64,000 nt of DNA from Paragonimus skrjabini miyazakii (lineage: Eukaryota; Platyhelminthes; Trematoda; Plagiorchiida; Troglotrematidae): NCBI GenBank assembly GCA_014338405.1, contig JTDE01000201.1, forward strand, positions 14,302-78,301. Reading direction: 5' to 3'. Below are positions 62,201-64,000 of this stretch, one piece after another (the stretch's first letter is position 1; each line of letters opens with the position of its first letter). Under the pieces are notes generated by a model. It did no database searches and was not told where the DNA came from. It was given only the letters and a program-made list of their open reading frames with translations. Position numbers and translations under genes: made by a program.

Positions 62201-62478
62201 CTGGGTCTCAAACACGTTACAGAGGGTAATAGCCTATTACACAGGAGATCGATAATTGCAAGTAAAGTGTTAGTTAATCATTCGTAATAAAGTGAACAGA
62301 TCAATATGTTGCAATTGTGTATATTGGTAACCTTCAGTTCTTTCATCTTTCGTCGCAAATAGGCGTCAAATTTCACTCGGCCCTCATTGGTGCAAGTAGC
62401 TCCGAATGACCAGATTAGTGAAAAAATGAACCACGATTCCAGTGCTTGGCCGATGCGAACCAGCACGTCTTCTGTCAC
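4812..62478 (-). CDS. DNAH1: Dynein axonemal heavy chain 1-like gene, C-terminal half (spliced, 5' end beyond window)
   Basis: The spliced minus-strand gene encodes the C-terminal half of an axonemal dynein heavy chain, an ATP-driven microtubule motor of the ciliary and flagellar inner arm. I mapped 16 secure exons and one tentative exon. Together they give 6549 nt, ending in a stop codon, with every junction phase-compatible. From N to C they encode the end of AAA2, AAA3 (Walker A GPTGTGKT), AAA4 (GMGGSGRQS), stalk and microtubule-binding domain, AAA5, AAA6 and the C-terminal domain. Assignment to DNAH1 rather than DNAH3, DNAH7 or DNAH12 rests on remembered human DNAH1 wording, such as the C-terminus with TTGHSTN and HWIxRGVALxCALxY, the segment LQNGSKMTxEPP, and FPDEGTVYDYR before AAA3. 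The N-terminal half lies right of the window. Introns reach about 9 kb and are full of mobile elements. Full-length DNAH1 proteins are about 4200-4300 aa. Confidence 0.93.
4934..6820. other. Dynein intron E16-E17
   Basis: A 1.9-kb intron with short random frames. I see no recognisable element. Confidence 0.5.
6821..7055 (-). CDS. DNAH1: DNAH1-like exon E16 (C-terminal domain)
   Basis: The 235-nt exon encodes VMKQGVAELTEVPADGSYI, RGLFLEGARWDFQ, PKELYVNMPIIWLIPV and CPVYKTLTRAG. An 8.1-kb intron separates it from E15. The acceptor is TCTTTCAG and the donor GTAAGC. The glycine codon is split across the last intron. Confidence 0.94.
10901..10918 (+). repeat. (GT)9 microsatellite
   Basis: Nine uninterrupted GT units are followed by an imperfect extension (ATGTGCG). 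Confidence 0.95.
11640..12560 (-). pseudogene. Decayed non-LTR retrotransposon reverse transcriptase (jockey/CR1-like)
   Basis: Reading the minus strand through several frameshifts gives the ordered landmarks of a LINE reverse transcriptase. KPDLIFPML resembles the P-D-xIP-L opening. TIELFNRSLDQDKLPG and then REGDRNESINYTSVVLLSNV resemble the GDRxxxxNYRPVSLLS block. TVQHGFRRG matches QHGFRxGRS. GIFQGFILGQLLVLLF matches VPQGSVLGPLLF. Stop codons and frame changes break every block, so it is dead. The catalytic F/YADD box is not evident. Confidence 0.75.
15197..15548 (-). CDS. DNAH1: DNAH1-like exon E15 (C-terminal domain)
   Basis: The 352-nt exon encodes LNDLLKALKGLVVMSASLEE, FNNRVPTIWANKAYPSLKPL and GIPSVFWISGFYFPQAFLTG, and ends ISFDFQ. 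All are dynein C-terminal landmarks. The acceptor is CCTGACAG and the donor GTAAGC. Confidence 0.95.
16562..16862 (-). mobile_element. RTE-like non-LTR retrotransposon 3' end (copy 1, gap-split)
   Basis: In minus orientation the segment ends in an ATG trinucleotide tail (16562-16577). The stretch after the tail is nearly identical to copy 2 at 44263-44810: both share 'ctgaccaaaaggtactgtgg' followed by the same CG-rich run. The far side of the N gap also matches copy 2 ('cgacacatcgccatctcgga'). Ending in a short trinucleotide tail is typical of RTE-clade elements. Confidence 0.75.
16622..16721. other. Assembly gap (100 N)
   Basis: Exactly 100 N, a placeholder length. Comparison with the second RTE-like copy suggests only about 20 bases are truly missing here. 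Confidence 0.95.
17133..17440 (-). CDS. DNAH1: DNAH1-like exon E14 (C-terminal domain)
   Basis: The 308-nt exon starts TYLEYIRSLPIND, then PPEIFGLHENANITFAQNET and, after a Gly/Ser-rich insert (RSSPGGGAGQQ), VVQRYPVMYEQSMNTVLTQE. The insert is at the same place as the serine-rich loop of human DNAH1. The acceptor is CTTATCAG and the donor GTGAGT. The final Arg codon is split. Confidence 0.95.
17441..18222. other. Dynein intron E13-E14
   Basis: A 0.8-kb AT-rich intron. Nothing recognisable. Confidence 0.5.
18223..18399 (-). CDS. DNAH1: DNAH1-like exon E13 (C-terminal domain)
   Basis: The 177-nt exon encodes VLCYTAGHINYGGRITDDWD, RRCAMSILGEYYN and YSYSPSNIYHQLPGT. The TAGxINYGGRxTDDWDRR motif is diagnostic of the dynein C-terminal region. 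The acceptor is GCGTATAG and the donor GTAAGT. Confidence 0.95.
19075..19320 (+). mobile_element. Hammerhead SINE, decayed copy (b1)
   Basis: The copy carries the tRNA-like head, the ribozyme-like segment at 19161-19205 (CTGACGA...GCGAAAC) and the family tail ending near 'accaaatccccgactagtta'. Stem I and stem II pairings are damaged (GTTCTA against TAATGC). Confidence 0.65.
19425..19690 (+). mobile_element. Hammerhead SINE (copy b2)
   Basis: The copy has a tRNA-like head with a B-box-like 'gttcaagccc', a ribozyme segment at 19544-19588, then the tail. It lies about 100 bp after the previous copy in the same orientation. Confidence 0.75.
19544..19588 (+). ncRNA. Hammerhead ribozyme, core intact
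   Basis: The core reads CTGATGA, then stem II GCTC / loop TGACAA / GAGC, then GAAA. Stem III is the minimal CTC-AAG region followed by GTC, the expected cleavage triplet. Stem I (GCACTA against TAGTAG) has a mismatch at the outer pairs. All invariant core bases are present. Confidence 0.75.
19871..20050 (-). CDS. DNAH1: DNAH1-like exon E12 (C-terminal domain)
   Basis: The 180-nt exon encodes LLLSLAFFNGVLIERKKFG, PLGFNIPYEFTMGDLRIC and ends TPYK. It is in phase 0 with both neighbours. It ends inside a wrong-frame open stretch, so it is seen only by following the dynein frame. The acceptor is CAATTGTAG and the donor GTGAGT. Confidence 0.94.
20051..20957. other. Dynein intron E11-E12
   Basis: A 0.9-kb intron with no recognisable element. 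Confidence 0.5.
20958..21131 (-). CDS. DNAH1: DNAH1-like exon E11 (end of AAA6)
   Basis: The 174-nt exon encodes VHRDFRLWLTSMPSPDFPV, LQNGSKMTVEPPKGLKANL and NSINDQYLANVADK. The GSKMT wording favours DNAH1 over related heavy chains, which have a VKMTNE form. The acceptor is TTGCACAG and the donor GTATGT. Confidence 0.95.
21132..22047. other. Dynein intron E10-E11
   Basis: A 0.9-kb intron with no recognisable element. Confidence 0.5.
22048..22272 (-). CDS. DNAH1: DNAH1-like exon E10 (AAA6 core)
   Basis: The 225-nt exon encodes GTDPASDLYKFADEM, LSAISLGQGQGPRAEELM, WVFFQNCHLAPSWMPALE and ends IDKDR. This is the hallmark GQGQ and FQNCHLA region of dynein AAA6. The acceptor is TGTCACAG and the donor GTGAGT. 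Phase is 0 at both ends. Confidence 0.96.
22456..23035 (+). repeat. Tandem pair of tRNA-like SINE units
   Basis: Two head-to-tail units of about 290 bp each share 'gcggcagtcgatcccctgga', 'tgtgaaatttccgggct' and a tRNA-like block. The first tRNA-like block (22652-22731) has pol III promoter-like boxes. The second unit has lost part of the T-arm (the 'aatccagccg' bases are deleted), so its tRNA-like fold is broken. Confidence 0.8.
22652..22731 (+). ncRNA. tRNA-like head of SINE (pseudo-tRNA)
   Basis: The acceptor arms GGCTTCG and CGAAGCC pair over 7 bp. The T-arm GCTGG-TTCGAAT-CCAGC is perfect and directly abuts the acceptor strand as in real tRNAs. A D-arm-like CTC-AGCTGGTA-GAG is present. 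The anticodon arm is poor and the variable region is long, so no anticodon is assigned. I read it as a SINE head, not a working tRNA gene. Confidence 0.6.
24290..26310 (+). pseudogene. Decayed Penelope-like retroelement (RT plus GIY-YIG-type C-terminus)
   Basis: Plus-strand frames give the ordered landmarks of a Penelope-like protein. An N-terminal piece ending LNSLQLGSVSPRF is followed by LPKTPKSGMQLRSILATKNS, then VDVQSLFTNMQL and RQIDGVVMRSPLGPILADFF, then YKRYVGDI. After a stop come ESETNNCLPFLHILI and RRAVYRKST, then SYIDRTERC resembling the SYIGRTER part of the GIY-YIG-like endonuclease domain. The longest open piece is 24921-25496 (191 codons). The active-site YVDD has become YVGD, and several stops follow, so the copy is inactive. 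Confidence 0.85.
26687..27100 (-). CDS. DNAH1: DNAH1-like exon E9 (AAA6)
   Basis: The 414-nt exon starts at DEYRYLLAGG and includes NPAPEWISDRMWGDVL, VIFDSPEPHR, ILLLRCLRADKVTNAMQDFV and SSPLIFVLSQ. These match DNAH1 block by block. The acceptor is CATTTCAG and the donor GTCAGT. Phase is 0 at both ends. Confidence 0.95.
29130..29400 (+). mobile_element. Hammerhead SINE (copy c)
   Basis: A head-like 'tcggtcatgcctattgtgag' start, then a degenerate tRNA-like block, the ribozyme segment at 29253-29297 and a tail ending near 'aacctaaatccccgaatc'. It is on the opposite strand to the dynein gene. Confidence 0.75.
29253..29297 (+). ncRNA. Hammerhead ribozyme, core intact but stem II weak
   Basis: CTGATGA and GAAA are intact and the CTCGAGTC stem III/cleavage segment is present. 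The stem II strands (GTCC and GAGC) no longer pair well because of substitutions. Confidence 0.6.
29698..29800 (-). CDS. DNAH1: DNAH1-like exon E8 (AAA6 start)
   Basis: The 103-nt exon encodes LYSNVCRSLFEKHKLMFAF then LVAIRILQNMGLINM, nearly identical to the same stretch in human DNAH1. The acceptor is CACATTCAG and the donor GTGAGT. It starts with the last base of a split codon and ends in phase 0. Confidence 0.93.
29801..31693. other. Dynein intronic region E6-E8
   Basis: This 1.9-kb stretch must contain the short linker exon between E6 and E8 (candidate at 30047-30104). A B-box-like fragment of the tRNA-like SINE ('ggttcgagtccagc') lies near 30963-30977. Nothing else is recognised. Confidence 0.5.
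30047..30104 (-). CDS. DNAH1: DNAH1-like exon E7, tentative 58-nt linker
   Basis: E6 leaves one base and E8 needs two, so at least one short exon must lie between them. This 58-nt segment has AG before it, GTACAC after it and the required phases. It encodes SRVITNLVSDFFKHSICI, which resembles the expected RISNINRYLTYS region only loosely and is about five residues too long. A stronger donor (GTAAGT) occurs inside it at 30083-30078 but gives the wrong phase unless a 16-nt microexon is used. Treat the boundaries as unresolved. Confidence 0.4.
31694..34232 (-). CDS. DNAH1: DNAH1-like exon E6 (AAA4 end, stalk, microtubule-binding domain, AAA5)
   Basis: A 2539-nt exon encodes 846 residues. It opens with IKSESFLEDINNIL (AAA4 sensor region), followed by MSPIGEIFRARLRQFPALV near residue 69. 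Residues about 175-290 form the first coiled-coil strand of the stalk. The microtubule-binding domain follows (about 290-400, including RPPEGVRLVME and DDYWEPGK). The second stalk strand is about 400-480. AAA5 then contains NWHIFGLPKDVLS, WPLFIDPQGQANKW and GKPCLLENVGEELDP. It ends with FFCVADLANIDPMYQYSLEWF entering AAA6. The acceptor is TTCCTACAG and the donor GTAAGT, leaving one trailing base (G). The reading frame is intact throughout. Confidence 0.97.
34386..34600. repeat. Back-to-back inverted tRNA-like SINE
   Basis: The first part (about 34386-34468) is a minus-strand copy of the SINE tail and T-arm. It includes 'ggctggattcgaacc', the reverse complement of the T-arm. It is directly joined to a plus-strand tRNA-like block (about 34469-34600) with 'ttcagctggtagag' and 'ggttcgaatccagcc'. 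The two halves can form a long hairpin of roughly 30 bp. Confidence 0.75.
36187..36359 (+). repeat. Upstream direct repeat (LTR-like)
   Basis: The segment begins AGGAGACCACA, then TGTTAACTGTC. It matches 37363-37550 over its whole length apart from a 14-15 nt stretch missing here and scattered substitutions. It contains the perfect 8-bp hairpin CACGCGCT / AGCGCGTG (36256-36280). The TG start and near-CA end are compatible with a short LTR, but no primer-binding site was recognised after it. Confidence 0.75.
36383..36396 (+). repeat. (CA)n microsatellite
   Basis: About seven CA units lie between the upstream repeat and the gag fragment, followed by a CG-rich run. Confidence 0.8.
36444..37379 (+). 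CDS. Chimeric gypsy gag-histone H2A reading frame
   Basis: One uninterrupted frame runs from after a TAA at 36441-36443 to the TAA at 37377-37379. The first part (36471-37010) is the C-terminal two-thirds of a gypsy-type Gag. It has [19 protein letters not shown], then [25 protein letters not shown], an Arg/Ser/His-rich basic stretch, and [14 protein letters not shown], the usual Gag end in these elements. The second part is histone H2A beginning at its own ATG (37011). The first in-frame ATG of the gag part is at 36597. The first third of Gag is missing upstream. It lies in a dynein intron on the opposite strand, between two direct repeats. Whether a fusion, H2A alone or nothing is made cannot be told from sequence. 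Confidence 0.8.
   Translation, partial: [311 protein letters not shown]
37011..37379 (+). CDS. Histone H2A retrocopy (122 aa, C-terminally truncated)
   Basis: The 122-residue frame starts at ATG 37011 with MSCRGKGGK, then [40 protein letters not shown] and [17 protein letters not shown]. This is replication-type H2A without introns. Changes from the usual H2A include Gly to Cys at residue 3, LQFPVG to LQSPVG, LAAEVLELAGN to [11 protein letters not shown], and GGVLP to GAVPP. The acidic-patch residues (E in LEYL, AEV, SEL and the DEE run) are all kept. Homology stops at LLPK: the next codons come from the downstream direct repeat, so the C-terminal tail and the second lysine of the PKK ubiquitination site are lost. 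No histone 3' stem-loop follows. The frame has no stop or indel, so it is either young or constrained. Confidence 0.85.
   Translation: [122 protein letters not shown]
37363..37550 (+). repeat. Downstream direct repeat (LTR-like), overlaps end of H2A frame
   Basis: The segment begins AGGAGACCACA directly after the H2A codons for LLPK, then TGTTAACTGTC at 37374. It ends CCCCTCAA followed by CA, so the unit could run TG...CA. It contains the same hairpin as the upstream copy (37432-37456). Its first 17 bases supply the H2A frame's last codons and stop. Confidence 0.75.
40155..42050 (+). pseudogene. Decayed gypsy pol (protease end, RT start, integrase, C-terminus)
   Basis: Plus-strand translation shows gypsy pol landmarks in order, with stops. 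VEFLVVDIRFTITSTDFLNE, a stop, then VNMKHRRLLD match the end of the protease. QLPSSDRLEIAQKK matches the RT N-terminus (about 40480-40560). Near 41100-41220, FPPGELTPFDTRLDYVLINI matches the start of the integrase core. IITDGHG at about 41370 resembles ITTDRG, and a YH...MTEGF segment follows. RIKSGRSVTFPGR near 41990-42030 resembles the RSGRTVRFPxR end. Most of the RT and RNase H is missing. Confidence 0.7.
43526..43661 (-). CDS. DNAH1: DNAH1-like exon E5 (AAA4, Walker B region)
   Basis: The 136-nt exon encodes AEYDCFQIELSKNYG, EWRDDLKKIMLTAGIE and TFLFSDTQ. It completes the ASHM-AEY junction of AAA4 exactly as in DNAH1. The acceptor is TTGTAACAG. The donor GTTCGT is weak, but phase and homology are exact. 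Introns of about 8.8 kb upstream and 9.3 kb downstream flank it. Confidence 0.93.
44263..44810 (-). mobile_element. RTE-like non-LTR retrotransposon 3' end with ATG-repeat tail (copy 2)
   Basis: The minus-strand frame at 44415-44780 encodes the C-terminus of a LINE polyprotein: SVGQLIALRWLGHVLRM, LPYRALYAEA, CRLPGWGPRD and CRSQWRTC. The WLGHVxRM...LP..L pattern is typical downstream of the RT domain. After the stop comes a short 3' UTR, then about 11 ATG units (44296-44263 read on the minus strand). The copy is 5' truncated, as expected of target-primed reverse transcription. Confidence 0.85.
45265..45530 (+). mobile_element. Hammerhead SINE (copy d)
   Basis: The copy starts near 'tgagcgttcacgtatgataa' and has an A-box-like 'ggcacggtggtaaacac', a B-box-like 'ggttctagtcc', then ribozyme segment 45381-45425 and tail 'gcgatcaattgtgggtgatg'. 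The ribozyme has CTGACGA and GAAAC, but stem I's 5' strand is deleted and stem II's 3' strand is mutated. Confidence 0.75.
47285..47540 (+). mobile_element. Hammerhead SINE (copy e)
   Basis: The ribozyme segment lies at 47380-47424 with stem I GCACTA / TAGTAC and CTGACGA. The GAAA box is changed to CAAA, so cleavage activity is probably lost. The family tail follows. Confidence 0.7.
49070..49604 (-). pseudogene. Tc1/IS630-like DDE transposase, C-terminal part (cut by gap)
   Basis: The minus strand reads NSRGRNLHLIGAMSKSP, then DCRQWFLALMDKLK, an in-frame stop, then TIVVICDHSHCH (second catalytic Asp), LAPYSPMLNPNENVW (catalytic Glu) and SIVKANVE followed by more stops. About 35 residues separate the Asp and Glu. 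The usual Asn after the second Asp has become His. The N-terminal DNA-binding part and first Asp would lie in or beyond the N gap. At least one stop splits the catalytic domain, so this copy is dead. Confidence 0.8.
49605..50506. other. Assembly gap (902 N)
   Basis: An N run with a non-round length, suggesting a scaffolding estimate. It lies between the Tc1-like fragment and a SINE tail. Confidence 0.95.
50577..50680 (+). mobile_element. Hammerhead SINE tail (copy f)
   Basis: Only the 3' tail is visible ('gccgactggaaagtctatgg' and 'gcgatcaattgtgggtgatg'), matching the full copy at 60445-60745. The ribozyme and head are absent. Confidence 0.75.
51775..51960 (+). mobile_element. Hammerhead SINE, heavily decayed (copy g)
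   Basis: The head ('taattcgatcgtgcctaatg') and a B-box-like 'gagttcaaatcctgg' are present. The ribozyme segment has collapsed to CTGACGACATCGAACC, so it is inactive. Confidence 0.55.
52419..52615 (-). CDS. DNAH1: DNAH1-like exon E4 (start of AAA4, P-loop)
   Basis: The 197-nt exon encodes VLQVIEENLDDYNQ, then HICRIARIIRQPQGNALLL and the AAA4 P-loop GMGGSGRQSLTRLASH. Arg in place of the usual P-loop Lys is normal for AAA4 of axonemal dyneins. The acceptor is TTTTTCAG and the donor GTGAGT. The exon ends with two bases (AT) that join the first G of E5 to give Met. Confidence 0.95.
52616..58220. other. Dynein intron E3-E4 (5.6 kb)
   Basis: A tRNA-like block with A- and B-box-like motifs lies at about 53150-53220. 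A GC-richer stretch at about 55380-55800 could be an LTR, discussed under findings. No coding sequence is recognised. Confidence 0.5.
53150..53220 (+). repeat. tRNA-like block (possible SINE head)
   Basis: 'tggcttagtgg' resembles an A box and 'ggttcgacttcc' a B box about 45 bp later. Acceptor pairing is poor, so this is more likely a SINE or tRNA relic than a tRNA gene. Confidence 0.4.
58221..59291 (-). CDS. DNAH1: DNAH1-like exon E3 (AAA3 module)
   Basis: A single 1071-nt exon encodes most of AAA3. The Walker A motif GPTGTGKT lies near residue 53, the Walker B FFIDDLNMPALE near residue 116, and AMGPPGGGRNPVTARLMRHF near residue 167. It ends in YIEMVDHAQ before the AAA4 start in E4. Both P-loop lysine and Walker B acidic residues are intact, so nucleotide binding at AAA3 is likely preserved. 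The acceptor is CTGTTAG and the donor GTAAGC. Both ends are phase 0. Confidence 0.95.
60445..60745 (-). mobile_element. Hammerhead SINE, best-preserved copy (h)
   Basis: On the minus strand the order is head, an A-box-like 'tggcgcagtggtaaacac', a B-box-like 'ggttcaagtcc', the ribozyme (60578-60622), then the tail with 'gaaaggggccgactggaaag' and 'gcgatcaattgtgggtgatg'. All parts seen piecemeal in other copies are here in one continuous unit of about 300 bp. It is transcribed in the same direction as the dynein pre-mRNA, so the ribozyme would be present in the unspliced transcript. Confidence 0.85.
60578..60622 (-). ncRNA. Hammerhead ribozyme, best candidate for activity
   Basis: Minus-strand reading gives GTACTA (stem I), CTGACGA, stem II GCTC / TAATGA / GAGC, GAAA, then CTCGAGTC and TAGTGC (stem I partner, with one G-U pair). 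Position 7 of the core is free to vary, so CTGACGA is a valid core. Stem III is only the palindromic CTC-GAG, too short to close a loop alone. Related minimal type I hammerheads cleave mainly as dimers. Confidence 0.8.
61486..61596 (-). CDS. DNAH1: DNAH1-like exon E2 (acidic linker before AAA3)
   Basis: This 111-nt exon encodes FPDEGTVYDYRFDDGG followed by an acidic run (DEDDEDIEKK), matching the DNAH1 segment FPDEGTVYDYR plus its acidic stretch. The acceptor is TCATCACAG. The donor is GTTATT, which is non-consensus after the GT. It was chosen because it is the only phase-0 choice giving the expected join to SWVHWM in E3. Confidence 0.85.
61597..62331. other. Dynein intron E1-E2
   Basis: A 0.7-kb AT-rich intron with no recognisable element. 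Confidence 0.5.
62332..62478 (-). CDS. DNAH1: DNAH1-like exon E1 (AAA2-AAA3 junction)
   Basis: The exon encodes the segment ALESWFIFSLIWSFGATC and then KFDAYLRRKMKELK, the conserved stretch before AAA3 in DNAH1. It is 147 nt (49 codons). The acceptor is CAG before 62478. An alternative TAG acceptor 6 nt upstream would add Arg-Gln in frame (to 62484). The donor is GTTACC, a weak form. It joins in phase 0 to E2. Confidence 0.85.
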
Positions 62479-64000
62479 CTGACGCTAAAATGACAAAGGA
62501 TATAGGGATTGTAATGAAAAACATTTCGTAAATAATTTAGACCACTGCACTAAACGAACAGAAGCGACCGCTTAGGATTAAGATGCAAGAAATCTGTTCA
62601 AAATCAACAGTTTTCTTATGAAGCAAAAAGATGCAAACAATGGTTCGGTATTCTCATATACTATTTTCTCTGGTCTGGACGTACCAGCATATGCAAAGTG
62701 ATTGCAAATGGTATACACAATCCATTAGAAATAGAGTGAAGTAAGGTTGTCCATTCTTTTGTTTATACATCCATGATTGTACCACTAAATTCTGTCGTGT
62801 GTTCTTCAAATCGATCATTGTACACATTCTCACGATGACATGAACTATAGAAGTGCAGATAAAGAGCTAGTCACACTCAACATAGTTATGCGGCGAATAG
62901 TTTCCACCCAAACCACTCATACTGCAATCTGACAACTGGGCCAAGTGATTACGTCTCCCCGGTTCTCAAAACACGTGACGTTTACGTTGAGTCGGCGCAC
63001 AAGTCTTAGGGCAGCACAGCCATCTGAGATTGCCAAATTAGTTTGTCATGTCCATTTTCCATACTTCTGTGCATAATTCATTTTTTATGGAGACCGTTTG
63101 AACGAAATTCAGCTTGCGCTGTTTGTTCGTCTGCTGCGAGCAATGGCTGTTCTCGCCATGGCTACCGTTAAAAGCATAGTGACTGTAGCATAATTTGGCG
63201 AGGTTACCACGTGACGCAAAAGCACCTCGGTACACACTCTACGCCTGCACGGCTGTCCAAATTTCAAACGAACCGGATTGACGCTTCAAGGGTTTCAGTG
63301 CGCTAACTGTGTACGTCCGAAATCTGGTCCATTGCATGAGGTCGGCACAGGTCTGGGCCATCCCTGTTGCGCCCCTAAGGCGGAATTTTCTAAAACGAGC
63401 AAGAAGGCGCAATAGCGCAATACACTTGAGACGCATGAGCCAAATAGTTTTGGCAACCGAGTGGCGCAGCTAGCGTGGCGATCTAAGCACCTCATGATTT
63501 CACGTCGGTCAGACAGAAACAAGTGATCATACAGCATGGGCCTGGCAAGGCCTGGCCAGCCAATCCATTAAAAAAGGGACGAGAGATGGCCAGATGTCTA
63601 GCGGCATCCCAACACTGATACCGTACTCCTAAACTAGGCTACTTGACTCAACGCACACATGCTGTGCCTGCAGTGCCGTCATTCGTCTGATCCAACAGAT
63701 TGACTAGACAACTGTGGATACTTGCTCTCGGATCACGGGGTTTCTGCTTTACCAGGGTCAGTAGTATAAAGCTCCTTAAGCAGTTTGTGTCCTGACGTGA
63801 TTCCCGTCGGTTGACGGTCCACGCTAATGCCTGCTAATATGCATACGTACTTGCATTGTCTCTGCAACAGGCGTTGTATTGGTGAGTAGCTAGCGTTCCG
63901 AGTATTTAAAAGAGAAACTATCAACGACACACAAAATACTAGATGAAACACAGTATAATAGACAAACAGGCCCACAGCTCCTACATTTGAGGAAGTATCT
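62479..64000. other. Dynein intron upstream of E1, running off the window
   Basis: No further dynein exon is visible, so the intron before E1 is at least 1.5 kb. A GC-richer stretch at about 62930-63560 has repeat-like composition, but I cannot assign it to a family. Confidence 0.45.

Noticed and set aside
1..64000. CRISPR arrays, bacterial operons or other prokaryotic systems
   Set aside because: The window is clearly intron-bearing eukaryotic DNA and no regularly spaced short repeats were seen.

Overview
This is a eukaryotic genomic window, most likely from a parasitic flatworm (a digenean trematode, possibly a fasciolid). The clues are very long introns, GT-AG splicing, a repeat load of gypsy, Penelope-like and non-LTR elements, and a tRNA-derived SINE that carries a hammerhead ribozyme, as in the schistosome SM-alpha family. 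The species assignment is inference. Two assembly gaps are present (16622-16721 and 49605-50506).

One host gene dominates. The minus strand from about 62.5 kb down to 4.8 kb encodes the C-terminal half of an axonemal dynein heavy chain that matches human DNAH1. I traced 16 exons by sequence similarity, splice sites and phase, plus one uncertain 58-nt linker exon. Their lengths sum to 6549 nt (2182 residues plus stop) and every junction is in phase. They cover the end of AAA2, AAA3, AAA4, the microtubule-binding stalk, AAA5, AAA6 and the C-terminal domain. The N-terminal tail, AAA1 and most of AAA2 lie beyond the right edge. The core AAA4-stalk-AAA5 segment is one 2539-nt exon, while other exons are separated by introns of up to about 9 kb.

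At the left end, on the plus strand and convergent with DNAH1, is a small intronless gene (888-1292) related to human C14orf119.

The dynein introns hold most of the accessory DNA: SINEs with hammerhead ribozymes in at least seven places, a second tRNA-like SINE family (one tandem pair and one back-to-back inverted copy), a decayed Penelope-like element (about 24.3-26.3 kb), a decayed LINE reverse transcriptase (11.6-12.6 kb), two truncated RTE-like 3' ends with ATG-repeat tails (16.6 and 44.3-44.8 kb), a Tc1-like transposase next to the large gap (49.1-49.6 kb), and decayed gypsy pol (40.2-42.1 kb).

The most striking locus is 36187-37550, inside the 34.2-43.5 kb intron. A gypsy-type gag fragment is fused in frame to a nearly full-length histone H2A, giving one uninterrupted reading frame. 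The frame is bracketed by two direct repeats of about 175-190 bp that look like short LTRs. This resembles a retrotransposon that captured a host histone gene.
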